The position numbers and the translations under genes were made by a program. The notes beneath the pieces are model-generated. The model saw only the letters and a list, made by a program, of their open reading frames with translations. It searched no databases and was not told where the DNA came from. From Dipteris shenzhenensis (taxonomy: Eukaryota; Polypodiophyta; Polypodiopsida; Gleicheniales), in the NCBI GenBank assembly GCA_047967505.1, contig CM106539.1: 64,000 nucleotides of DNA; one strand, 5' to 3'. Below, in pieces: positions 30,768 to 40,790 of the stretch. The stretch's first letter is position 1. Every line of letters starts with the position of its first letter.

Positions 30768-31230
30768 TGTTACGCTCTAGCCGAGGTAGCATGACCTCGG
30801 AAGAATTAGTCGACATGTCCCTTAAAGGATCTATCTCCGTAATATATGTGTTTGCGCTTCATGTAAATGATTGGGAGGGATTTAATGTCAAGGTCCTAGG
30901 TGAGGGCTGATAGCACCAGACTAGGTAGATCTAAGGCCAAGGGCCTAGTGCAAAGATTGTGCCTAGGGGCAAGGGATTTAATGCATCCCAAGAGAGGGGT
31001 GAAATGTTGCATTAGGAAGGCCCTATATGGACGACATGTGGCATCTAGATCTATCTAGGGAATTGGGGCTTGTTGAGGCTAGAGAGAGAAGAGAAGGATT
31101 ATTATTCACGTTGATTTTAAAACGAAGATCTCTGTCTGCTCGTCAGCCTCAGCGAGATATGGCTGGGTGGAGATTCGTGGTGCTGCTCCCGTGATCTGCA
31201 CTAGAATCTAGAATAGGAGAGTGGTTGACA
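30768..31230 (+). repeat. gypsy-1 3' LTR, 463 bp
   Basis: Begins TGTTACGCTC and ends GTTGACA, followed by GTGAG, the right copy of the target duplication at 31231-31235. Confidence 0.95.
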
Positions 31231-31711
31231 GTGAGGGTACAACAGGATTGAAGGTAGCAGTATGGAATTGCAATGGCACCCTATGGTCAGACCTAGGGGA
31301 TTCTCAGGGACTTACACCAACAGAGAGATGATATCTACACCGAGACATATGAGAGTTTTAAAAGAGGTACCCACAATCACAGGATATGCCTGGGAGTCAG
31401 CCTTCAGGAAATAGACGAGGACGGAAGTGGGATACGAGCTTCTGGAGGGGTAAGAGTCCAATTTAGATTGCATCTGAGGCCACTTATCTCTATGATGCAG
31501 AAGGAGGAGCATGCACAGAAAATGTGGGTACGATACTAGCCACCTGACACACTTATTGCAGTGTGCTATTTTTCCCAAGACACATCATCCTATGCACATG
31601 AGGTCACTACAGAGGGTCATAGCCCATATGAGACGATATATGAGGACATCGTGGAGTTTTCCAGGCAGGGAGAGGTACTCCTCCTTGGTGACTTCAATGT
31701 GCACACGAGGA
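31231..31711 (+). mobile_element. LINE-E, segment 2: endonuclease N-half
   Basis: Reads KVAVWNCNGT, RVLKEVPTITGYAW-like sequence, TLIAVCYFSQDTSSY and VLLLGDFNVHTRNR in changing frames, so the APE domain is recognisable but broken. It stops after NR, where antisense LINE-F begins, and the missing continuation is found at 32771. Confidence 0.8.
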
Positions 31712-32770
31712 ATAGAAAGAAAGAAAGAAAGAAAGAAAGAAAGTTTATTAAAGTCTTCGGAAGACTGATGGGTCTATGAGACTGTGAAAATCCTGATACA
31801 ACGAGCTGTGGTAGTGGAGCTACTAAACGAGCATCCATACCAATGCAAAATGCAAAAAATGCAAAAAACGCAGAATGGCAGAACTAAGTCCTAAGTATAA
31901 CATAGTCATATCGATGGTCGACTATATATCAATCTCAGCATCATCATCCCCAACAACAGCAAGATATCAGGATGGATGAGGCAGTGGAGACATGAAGTCG
32001 GCAATAGAGTGTTGTCGGCCACTCAGAGGTGCGGTCCTGGCACGTCTCCTGGACGGAGCTCTGCGTCTAACCAGGGCTACTATGACCCCCATCGGTCGGG
32101 CTCCGACTCTAAACAAGGAGGGGATGTCTCCAAGTGTGATCTGTGTGTCGACCCTCTGTTTGAGCTGTCGGTCACGGGCTCAGGGTGACGGTCATGTCGA
32201 GGCCTCGTCTCGTTGGGGTCCATGTGATCTAGCTGAAAGAACTCTGTGATAGAGCTCTGAGAGGGATCAACCGAGGAAGAAATCTGCTCCTGTCTCCGTG
32301 CTCAAAGTATCCTCTCGTAGTGTCTAAGTGCCTCATGAATGAAACCTGCCAAACACCGCTGGTCTGGGTAGGAGAGGAAATGGGCTAAAATCCCATAACT
32401 ATCTCTGAAGAGGCAGTGGAAACGTCCTCGGATCTCATAGTACACAGGACACCTGAAGATGAAATGCTCCTATGTCTCAATCTCCTTCATTATAGCATCC
32501 TTTACCCCTCCTCTAGTGAAGAGGGTGCAGGATGTGGGACGAGGCATGTGTGAGAGGCTAGGGACTGGCTGATTTGGGATGTCATAAAGTGTGCGTGCAT
32601 AATCAAACCAGATCTGGGTGTCAGTGAGTGACGGAGGGGACCGTCCTCCTAGAAATCTCCACCAGAAGTCCTTAGAGTTGTTACTGAACAAAATGTTCGG
32701 TAGCTCCTCCTCGTTTCGACGAACGAAGTCTAGTTTCTTCCTCCGTACCAGTCTACGGTATTCACTTGGA
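31712..32770 (-). mobile_element. LINE-F: RT-deleted D-family copy inserted in LINE-E
   Basis: Antisense insertion with a tail of GAAA units (31712-31742) and the AGTCTTCGGAAGACTGATGG hairpin. Its body joins the endonuclease-RT linker (YRRLVRRKKLDFVRRNEEEL, FWWRFLGG, DIPNQPVPSLSH, ending VKDAI) at about 32490 directly to MKEIET*EHFIFRCPVYYEI, the CCHC finger. The complete RT and thumb are missing. It is 5' truncated within the linker. Confidence 0.82.
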
Positions 32771-34105
32771 GGTGGAGCTGCTATATTTTGAGTCAGACCC
32801 CCTCCAAGTGTCAAAGGTAGACCCACTAGAGCTCAGGATAGTGAGACACTCAAAGGATGCACCACATGTGACATGGTATGGGAGACATTTACTAGATATG
32901 GGAGCAATACATGACCTACCTTTATACAATGGTCTTCAGCGATGGCAATTATCTAGATGACTAACATGTTTCCCACATGGAGGGGCAGTAGTACTGTAGA
33001 CTACTTGACGGCCTTATCGACTTTTGTGACTAGTACAAGACTTCATAGTTCCTCCCCCCTACTTGGCACTGACCACTCATGCCTATCATGTAGTATCTTG
33101 ATTACATTGCCGGACATAGTACATGATCCACTTGCTCCCACCCACGTCCGAGTAAATTTCGATCATGCGCGATCGAGCTCAGTGCCACATCACAGATTTC
33201 TACACATTCGAGTCTACTCTTGGGCATGTGAGGGTAGAGGAGGAGGAGATCGACGACATGAGAGCAGTATGGATCAGTGGGATGAAACGCCAATGCATGA
33301 GCCACACACGATGCAACAACGGACTAGAGCACGCATGATGGAGGTCCAGCCCATCACAGCTTTACTTAGTGGAGACCGTCCGACCAGAGGAGTCAATATT
33401 GATATGCCCACCGGATACTAAGATCACAGGGACCACGCCCCCTGCCACAGTGTTAGATGACCAAACAGACACAAATACGATATATTTTCGCAGCTCACAA
33501 GAGAGCCACCATGGCACCCTGCTAATGTGTTTTGAGATTAAGTTTAGCTATTACTCCCTAGTTTTTTTATTTTGAGTTTGCATTTGTACTTTTGAGCTCA
33601 GTTTATTTTAGTACTCAGCAAAGGGTCTTAGTGAGCCCTTTGTCTCAGCCCACAGCGGCTTGTATGAGTATGTGTCAGCCTGATATTGCACTTTGTCTCA
33701 GGCCCACGAGGCCTCTTAAAGATATTTACAGATCAAAACAGAGGGTTTTATCGAGCCACCAGGATATACGCAGATCCATCTACCCCACTCACTGAGGATC
33801 TCTATTGGGCAGTTTCGGGTCTCTTCACACAAACTTCGCATCGAGAGTGGCAGGGCTGAGGGTTTGCCCAGGGAGAGGCACATATGTACATTATGTACAT
33901 CTAGGAGATTGAGTCGGAGGAGCAATTCATTTTCAGATGCCCAGTATACTATGAGATTTGAGAACGCTTCTATTGCCTCTTCAGAGACAGTTCTGGGATA
34001 TTGTCCCCCTTTCTCTCCTTTCCACAGACCAGAGATGCTTAGCCGCCTTCATTCATGAGGCAGTCAGACACCACGAGCATCTACTTCGATCACAGAGACA
34101 TGAGC
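32771..34105 (+). mobile_element. LINE-E, segment 3: endonuclease C-half and C-terminal region, RT missing
   Basis: Picks up where segment 2 stops: DPLQVSKVDPLELRIVRHSK, DMGAIHDLPLYNGLQRWQ and MFPTWRGSSTVDYL, which match the LINE-A endonuclease (VIYNGLSRWPQ, TSVIDYI). From about 33425 to 33745 no LINE match is seen. It then resumes with FIEPPGYTQIHLPHSLRIS, GLPRERHICTLC and ESEEQFIFRCPVYYEI. The RT is therefore lost in this copy too. Copia-2 follows at 34106. Confidence 0.75.
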
Positions 34106-34360
34106 TGTTAGAATTATTATCATATTCCAGGTAGTGGTCAATGTATTGTAATAAGTAGGTTAGGGGCACTTTTCCCTCTATGAGGTTTTTCCCCCTAACC
34201 ACAATCTAATCTTTAAATACGGTTAGTGGATAAGATAGGGTTTTGTCACTTAGACAAAACCCCTCACTTCTCTTTTGTACTCACTTCATTTCAGTCCACT
34301 ATTCACTACACTTACGTTCAGCTCACTCTCTCTCACACACTTGCTCTCCTTTTGTTCACA
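34106..34360 (+). repeat. copia-2 5' LTR, 255 bp
   Basis: TGTTAGAATT to GTTCACA, repeated at 39382-39636. A palindromic GGGTTTTGTC..GACAAAACCC lies near 34238-34260. Confidence 0.93.
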
Positions 34361-34376
34361 TTTGGTATCAAAGCCT
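34361..34376 (+). promoter_or_regulatory. copia-2 primer-binding site
   Basis: TTTGGTATCAAAGCC adjoins the LTR. It matches the initiator Met tRNA complement with one change (AAAGC for AGAGC). Confidence 0.8.
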
Positions 34377-34464
34377 CACCAAGCTCCCAACTCCCAACTT
34401 CCTGCTTACAGCCCGCACGTGCGACGCCGCTGTCCATACTGTTGAGTCCGTATACCAGCAGATC

Positions 34465-34842
34465 GTCTGTACGACCTGCTAGCTCGACATACGGCCATCC
34501 GTACCAACCTGTTGTACGGCCATCCGTACACAATGCGCAGGTCCCGTCCGTACGTTGCTACCTCGAGCTCCCGTTGCCGTTGTACATCTGTAGCTGTCTG
34601 TACCTACGCCATTCGTACAATTGCATGTCCGTACAGCTGTGAATTCAATCTGATAGTTCAAGCGCTCCCGTCCGTACAACGTATGTTTGCTATTGTCCAT
34701 ACAGCCATACATCGTACCATTGCGCATGTCAATCCCTACACCATATGGTATCAATACCGTACCTGTTGCAGGTTGTCCGTACAGTTGTGTACCTGCTGCC
34801 GTACAAACACGTACCTGCTACCCTCGTGTGTCGTCCGTACTA
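34465..34842 (+). promoter_or_regulatory. GTAC-rich array in the copia-2 leader
   Basis: Seventeen GTAC words in under 400 bases by hand count, seven of them within TCCGTAC. This resembles the SBP-box/SPL plant transcription factor consensus TNCGTACAA (core GTAC). The array lies between PBS and gag, so it is inside the transcribed leader. Function is inferred. Similar arrays occur in the leaders of L1-1 and L1-2. Confidence 0.6.
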
Positions 34843-35044
34843 CAACCCTTTTGCAGGTGACTTTTCGCAGGTGACAAGCACCTGGGCATTTTATTCTTTT
34901 GCAGACATTGCAATCGGTTTGCAAAATCCACTCCAGTATTTGGGGCTTTGTGGTACACTAGAATGTGGGTGAGGCCAATCCACTGAATTCCATGCCGAAA
35001 GGTCTTGTTTTTTAGTTTATCTGTCTCAGAACAACCCCAATGAG

Positions 35045-36120
35045 GTGTTTGAAGTCCTCACACAGGAGGATAAGTTGGATGGCACCAACTACTCCTTCTG
35101 GAGTTTTATGGTTCACAACATCTTGGTTGGCAGACATCTTTGGGATTATGTCAATGGAGATGAAGCAAGGCCAGATTATGTGGCTACACCTATCACTCCT
35201 ACAACTGGAGGCAGGGCTAGAGGTCAAAATGCAGCACAAGTAATTGGAGCAGCTACTGCTCCAGTGGCTCCCACAGCAGAGCAGAAAAGATGGGATTCTA
35301 GGGATGCACAAGCTCTATCTGTGATTTCTCTTTCTGTCAAGAGGTTCATTATTCCTCACATTCAGTCATGCAAGACCTCAAAGGCAGCTTGGGAGATATT
35401 AGAGAGTATGTTTGCAGCAAGAAATGATGCCAGAGTTTCCTTCCTGAAGAGAGAGCTTTCTCCTCCACGTGTGGATGAGGGAGATTCCATGAATACTCAC
35501 CTCACAAAGCTTCAGGATCTGAGGGAGCAATTGCTGAATATAGATGAAGTTATTCCGGATTCAGAGATGATTACCACCACTCTGAATTCTCTTCCTGAGT
35601 CCTATCTTGATTTCCACACCTCGCTGAATTTGTCATTGAGGGGGGGCAGCAATCCTCACTCTTTTCACGAGTTGATAGGACTTCTATTGCAGGAAGAGCA
35701 GACACAAAGAAATATGGCAACACAGGCTGGCGAGCATGCCATGCTTTCTAAGTTCAAGCCCAAGGGAAAAGGGCAGCAAAAGCAACATGCCAATTAGCCC
35801 GCACATGAGCATAAAGCTGATTCAAGACAGCCCTCTTAGAAGGCTAAGGGTGATGCAGATAAGCCTAAAAAGAAGGGCTTTTGTCACTACTACAAGAAGC
35901 CAGGTCATTATATTGGTCAATGTAAGAAGCGCATAGCTAAAGAAAAGAAAAGGGATTCAAGTATGGCTGTGTCAAATGCATCAGCTCCTGGGGAGATGTT
36001 ACAGCCAACTTTGTGGAAGAGCACTATGCCTTTTTGTCTTGCATTTCAGACTCTTCAGTGGGTAGTTCAGATACTACAGCCACTATTGATGATGATCCAT
36101 ATGCTTTTTGACTTGCAGTT
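35045..36120 (+). pseudogene. copia-2 gag
   Basis: A 250-codon frame starts near FEVLTQEDKLDGTNYSFW and runs through a copia gag core (IIPHIQSCKTSKAAWEILES, GDSMNTHLTKLQDL, LLQEEQTQRNMA) to a TAG at 35795-35797. A second frame continues to a degenerate knuckle, FCHYYKKPGHYIGQC, in which the second Cys is Tyr. Further stops separate it from protease. Confidence 0.85.
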
Positions 36121-36159
36121 ATGATCCTTCAAAGGATGCATGCTCTCTCAGTGTTAATG

Positions 36160-37235
36160 AGAGACTGAATACTTGGTATTTTGATAGTGGTGCTTCCAAG
36201 CACATCACTTCTAAGAAGAGCCTTTTTTGCATCTCTGCATCCTCCACCTACTAAAAAGAAGGCGACTTGTGCAAATCATTCTTCTTATTCAGTGTGTGGA
36301 GTAGGGGACATCATCCTTACATCCACCACTGATGGCACAGATTTCAGAATTTCAGATGTTCTCTATGTGCCAGGTATCAAGAAGAATCTGCTTTCAGTGT
36401 CCTCTCTCAATAGAGGAGGATTTCAGGTTATATTCGATGATGCTAAGTGTGCAGTCAAAGACAAAGAGAATGACTATGCTTTGATGTTGTCTGGCACTTT
36501 GTATCAGGGTCTTTTTTAGCTTGATATATATGAGAAAAGATCCAATCTTGCACTTTCAGCGAGCACTTCCACTGCTGCAATGCAGAATGCGGAGTTATGG
36601 CATGCCAGGTATGGGCACATGAGCTATGGTAGCTAATGACACTTCAGAAGCATGCTATGGTTGATGCATTGCCTGCTTTGGAGTCACCTCCTCCTCATGC
36701 ATGTGAGGGTTGCATCCTTGGCAAGATGCATAGATTTCCTTTTACGAAGGATGGTGCAGTAAGAGCTACACGTAAATTACAGCTCATACACAGTGATGTC
36801 TGCGGTCCCATGAGGACACCTGCTTTTGGTGGTTATCTCTATTATGTTACATTCATAGATGACTTCACCAATCACACTTGGGTCTATGGTCTTAAGGCAA
36901 AATCAGAAGTGTTTATGCATTTCAAACACTTTGTGGCTATGGTTGAGAATGAGACAGGACTCAAGGTGCAGACACTTCGTACAAATAGAGGGGGGGAGTA
37001 TATGTCTCATGAGTTTGAGGCATTTTTGAAGGAGAAAGGCATCACGTATCAGCTTATGGTGAGGCTTACACCTCAACAAAATGGCAAAGCTGAGCGCAAG
37101 AATCGCACTCTTATGGAGATGAATAGATGCATGCTTACCAGTAAAAAGTTGCCTCACAGGTTTTGGCTCAAAGGCCTCATGTGTGCAAACTATGTTTTGA
37201 ATCACAAAGGCTTTGAAGACAATCGCTCCCTATGA
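36160..37235 (+). pseudogene. copia-2 protease and integrase
   Basis: The protease motif is WYFDSGASKHITS (about 36174), then frame 36181-36519 with DVLYVPGIKKNLLSVSSL. Integrase shows LWHARYGHMSYG, CEGCILGKMHRFPF, LIHSDVCGPMRT (first Asp) and AERKNRTLMEM (Glu). The second catalytic Asp is Asn: RTNRGGEY at 36978-37001, whereas copia-1 has NTDRGGEY. This single change would abolish strand transfer, quite apart from the frame breaks. Confidence 0.87.
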
Positions 37236-38660
37236 GGCATGGCATGGGAGAAAGTCTTCAATGCATCACTTCAGAGTTTTTGGTTGTGTTGCATATGCCC
37301 ACATGCCTGTGGAGTTTCGACATAAGTTGTCAGATAAGGCACTTAAATGCATTTTTGTTGAGTACAGTGCGGCTATCGTCTCTACAATCCTGCTTCTCGC
37401 AAGATTTTTGTGAGTAGAGATGTTATATTTTCAGAGAATTCAACACATACACATGCTGAATTTACTATTCCAGCTTCTTCATATGATGTTTTTGAGGGGA
37501 TGCTTCCTATAGCATTTGGTTCCCCACCTGAGGCTCATGCTGAAAATCAGAATCTACAGCAATCTCCTCCTCATCCACATGCCCCGATTCAACCACAAGC
37601 TGATTTTGTACCTCCGCAGGGTGTGGATGAAGTTGTCAGGCAGGAGATTCAAGAGATACACGTAGCCAAAATAGTCCCGAATTGGTTGCTACAGACTCTC
37701 AGGGAGAGTAGGCTTGAGGCCCCATTGCCTGGCAGGACTCGTAGTGCAATAAGGCACGCAAGGGGGACTCTTTCAATTGAGACAGCTTATGCAAGTGCTC
37801 TTCTTGATGAAGAAGAACCTGACTCTTTTGAAGAAGCAAAGGATAATGTGCATTGGATGCATGCCATGCATAATGAATTGCAGTCCATTGAGAAAAATCA
37901 GACTTGGGATGTTGTGGATTTGCCACCAAGTAAGCATGCCATTGGTACCAAGTGGGTTTTTAAAGTGAAAAGGAAGTCAAACGGGTCCATTGATAGGTAC
38001 AAGGCAAGGCTGGTTGCCAAAGGCTATGCACAAAAGAAGGTCATAGATTATGAGGAGACTTTTGCTCCTACATCTCGGAGGACCACCATAAGGTCAGTTA
38101 TTGCCATGGCTGCAAATTTGTTTGGAATGTCCATCAGTTAAACATAAAAACAGCTTTCCCTAATGGGGACTTGCACGAAGAGGTTTATGTCAAACAACCT
38201 CCTAGATTTGAACTATCTAGCAATGCACTTCAGGTTTGCAAGCTAAACAAAGCTTTATATGGGCTGAAAGAAGCCCCACATGCATGGTATGCTAAGATTG
38301 ATGCATTCCTAGCAAGTAAGGAGTTACATAATAGTCCCACAGAAAGCACCCTCTACATCAAGAAGGATGGGGGGGATATTTTGGTCATCATTTTTTATGT
38401 AAATGACATGCTGCTCACAGGGTCAAATGAGGAAATAATTGCAGATTTCAAAGCTGAGTTGAAAGCTGAATTTGACATGACAGATTTGGGCATGTTGAAT
38501 TTTTATTTGGGGATCTAGTTTATACAAGACAAGTGTGGCATTGTTATGTCTCAATCCAAGTATGTGCAGAAGCTCTTGGATAGGTTCAACATGCATGATT
38601 GTAAGTTTGTAGCCACTCCCATGGAGCAGGGGCTGAAGCTTACTATGTATGATGCAGGTG
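37213..38660 (+). pseudogene. copia-2 integrase tail and RVT_2 reverse transcriptase
   Basis: Contains the integrase C-terminal part (RVFGCVAYAHMPVEF), the linker, then RT with WVFKVKRKSNGSIDRYKARL and ETFAPTSRRTTIRSV. A frame change follows at 38141, then HEEVYVKQPPRFEL, ALYGLKEAPHAWYAK and FYVNDMLL at 38393-38416. The catalytic YVDD has become YVND. A TAG at 38516-38518 interrupts LGI.FIQDKCGIVMSQSKYV. Confidence 0.88.
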
Positions 38661-38665
38661 AATGA

Positions 38666-39340
38666 GTGGATGTCACACTTTACAGCCAGGCTGTTGGATG
38701 CCTCATCTATTTGTGCAATACACAGCCCGATATTCAGTATGCAGTATCTCAGGTGAGCAGATATATGCACAGCCCAAAGACAACACATTGGCAGGCTGTA
38801 AAACGCATCTTCCGTTATTTGCAAGGCACAAAGTCTTATGGCTTGATGTTTCCCAGGGGGTGTGACTTGCAGATGCATGCTTACAATGATTCAGATTGGG
38901 CTGGAGACTTTGATACCATGCAGTCCACTAGTGGTAATTGCTTCTTTTTGGGCGAAGCTTGCATTTCTTGGCTGAGCAAGAAGCAATCTACAGTGGCTAC
39001 TTCCTCATGTGAAGCTGAGTACAGGGCAGCTTTCACAGCGATAGTTGAATGTGTTTGGCTGCGACGTTTGTTCACTGATCTTCGTCTCTTATTGGAGGAT
39101 TCTTCTCCAATTCTCACTGATAGTTAGAGTGCTATAGCAGTGGCAAAGAATCCTGTGTTTCATGCTTGCACAAAGCACATTGAGGTTCATTATCATTATG
39201 TCAAAGAGAAGTTGCATGCAGGGGAGATCAGTATGATCTGTGTCAACACATGACAATGTTGCAGACATCTTCACCAAAGCACTTCCACGTGAGAAGTTTG
39301 AGGCATTTTGCAGCGCCCTAAACTTATCTCCTTTTGGTGA
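38666..39340 (+). pseudogene. copia-2 RNase H and 3' end
   Basis: 153 codons with YLCNTQPDIQYAVSQVSRYM, HWQAVKRIFRYLQGTKSYGL, DSDWAGDFDTMQSTSGN and SWLSKKQSTVATSSCEAEYR, then a TAG at 39124-39126. Downstream come SAIAVAKNPVFHACTKHIEV and HYHYVKEKLHAGEI. It is the best preserved domain of this element. Confidence 0.85.
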
Positions 39341-39381
39341 TTGATCACTACCTTGTACACCACATTGGCACTGCAGAGGGA

Positions 39382-39636
39382 TGTTAGAATTATTATCATA
39401 TTCTAGGCAGTGGCCAATGTATTGTAATAAGTAGGTTAGGGGCACTTTTCCCTCTATGAGGTTTTTCCCCCTAACCACAGTCTAATCCCTAACTACAATT
39501 AGTGGATAAGATAGGGTTTTGTCACTTAGACAAAACCCCTCACTTCTCTTTTGTACTCACTTCATTTCAGTCCATTATTAAGTGCACTTACGTTCAGCTC
39601 ACTCTCTCTCTCACACTTGCTCTCCTTTTGTTCACA
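39382..39636 (+). repeat. copia-2 3' LTR, 255 bp
   Basis: Direct repeat of the 5' LTR, preceded by a GCAGAGGGA purine stretch that can serve as PPT. About 14 differences, clustered near 39480-39500 and 39575-39590. Confidence 0.93.
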
Positions 39637-39889
39637 CAAGCATCTACTTTGATCACGGAGATAGGAGCAGACCTCCTTGATGGACTCTTCTTAGGGCTCG
39701 ATCACTGAGTTCTTTCGGCCAGACCATGCAGGCTCCCACACCACGAAGCCCCCGCCATGATCGTGACACAGAGCCAACGACACGACAGCTCAGACAGAGG
39801 GTTGATGCATAGATTACGCTTGGAATATTTCTTCTCTGTTTAGAGTTGGGGCTCCATTGATAGGGGTCATTGTAGCCCTTATCAGACGC

Positions 39890-39892
<3 letters not shown>
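39637..39892 (+). mobile_element. LINE-E, segment 4: C-terminal coding end
   Basis: Repeats about 30 bases of the left flank (AGCATCTACTT..GATCAC) and continues past it. DSS*GSITEFFRPDHAGSH-type sequence matches the LINE-C tail (ISSSITEFFQLDHMD). The 39845-39890 stretch (TTTAGAGTTGGGGCTCCATT) matches the LINE-C region GDIPSFRVGARPTG. It ends at the CT microsatellite. Confidence 0.65.

Positions 39893-39964
<72 letters not shown>
39893..39964. repeat. (CT)n microsatellite
   Basis: About 35 CT units between the end of LINE-E and LINE-H. Confidence 0.92.
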
Positions 39965-39966
<2 letters not shown>

Positions 39967-40790
39967 AGTAAACCCTCAGTCCCCCACCAGATTATACAGG
40001 CAGAGTTCGCCACGACCCCTCTCCAGGTTGATGCCATATTTCAGATAGTTATGTTCCTCCACACAGTCTAGGCCTTACCCCAATGGAGACTACCAAGACT
40101 AGCATCCTCCAGGCGAATAGCAGAGAGCGGTGTTCATACAACATGGTATGCACAGATATCCACGTGGTTTGGTAGTCACAACATTCATATAGACAAACTT
40201 TCCCCTTTTCAATACAGTCTCGATGCACCACCCGAGATGATCCACGAGATGAGATCAACCGTATCATACGGTTGGACCTCCTCCAGCTCCATACATCTAG
40301 GGCTTGGGGGGGAGAGGAGTTCTCCACCAAGATCCAGTTCTACCATGACCGCTTCCTGAGGGTCTCAAAGCACAGTCTTGTCATCAAACCTCAGTATCAT
40401 GAGGACAAGAGAGTCTCACATGCACTGAGGGTCGCCATCAATCAGTTGTTGCAAGTCTCATCACATTAGCTGCGGATTGAGGCAGAAGAGCTGCAGGCAT
40501 ACCCACTATGCCAGATGGAGGAGATCGAGACGAAGGAGCATTTTCTCTATGTGCCCAATCTATTATGAGATAGGAGGGCGATACCACTGTCTCTTTTAGA
40601 AGGGGCACGGCTTTGGTCCACTTACACACTTGATCCATTTTCACAATCAGGTCTGTGTTGGGCTCTATCTGATTGAGATGCGTCGACGGAGAGACACATT
40701 GATGCGATAGATCAGAGAGCAGCAGAGACTGATGCTGATGCCACAAGTCACCGATATCGACAGGTCACAAACTTTTGTTACAGACTTCTA
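39965..40790 (+). mobile_element. LINE-H: thumb and finger region of another LINE copy
   Basis: In mixed frames: FPFSIQS and IIRLDLLQLHTSRAWGGEEF, STKIQFYHDRFLRVSKHSLV, RVSHALRVAINQLLQVSSH, then EEIETKEHFLYVPNLL. These match the end of LINE-A and -C ORF2 between the RT and the CCHC finger. Upstream RT and downstream tail are missing. Confidence 0.7.

Larger units (their letters stand above)
24406..31230 (+). mobile_element. gypsy-1: complete chromodomain Ty3/gypsy retrotransposon (chromovirus)
   Basis: 6825 bp bounded by two 463-bp LTRs and a 5-bp target duplication, with PBS, one gag-pol frame, PPT and an integrase ending in a chromodomain. The LTRs differ at 8 positions by my count (about 98.3% identical), so it is the youngest datable insertion here. 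Gag-pol has five in-frame stops and one frameshift, so this copy cannot make its own proteins. It landed in LINE-E just upstream of the endonuclease. Confidence 0.95.
34106..39636 (+). mobile_element. copia-2: Ty1/copia retrotransposon with 255-bp LTRs
   Basis: 5531 bp with equal-length LTRs (14 or so differences, roughly 94-95% identical), iMet PBS, an unusual leader, and gag, PR, INT, RT and RNase H in order on broken frames. Its proteins are closely related to copia-1, but its LTRs are longer and unrelated in sequence. It sits in LINE-E. Instead of a 5-bp duplication, an imperfect 30-bp LINE sequence flanks both sides. Confidence 0.92.

Noticed and set aside
34226-34874. Plus- and minus-strand frames in the copia-2 leader
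   Set aside because: The leader is non-coding by position. The frames are rich in repeats of Val/Arg/Tyr generated by GTAC words.
39857-40048. Short frame with a long Ser-Leu run
   Set aside because: Translation of the (CT)n tract.
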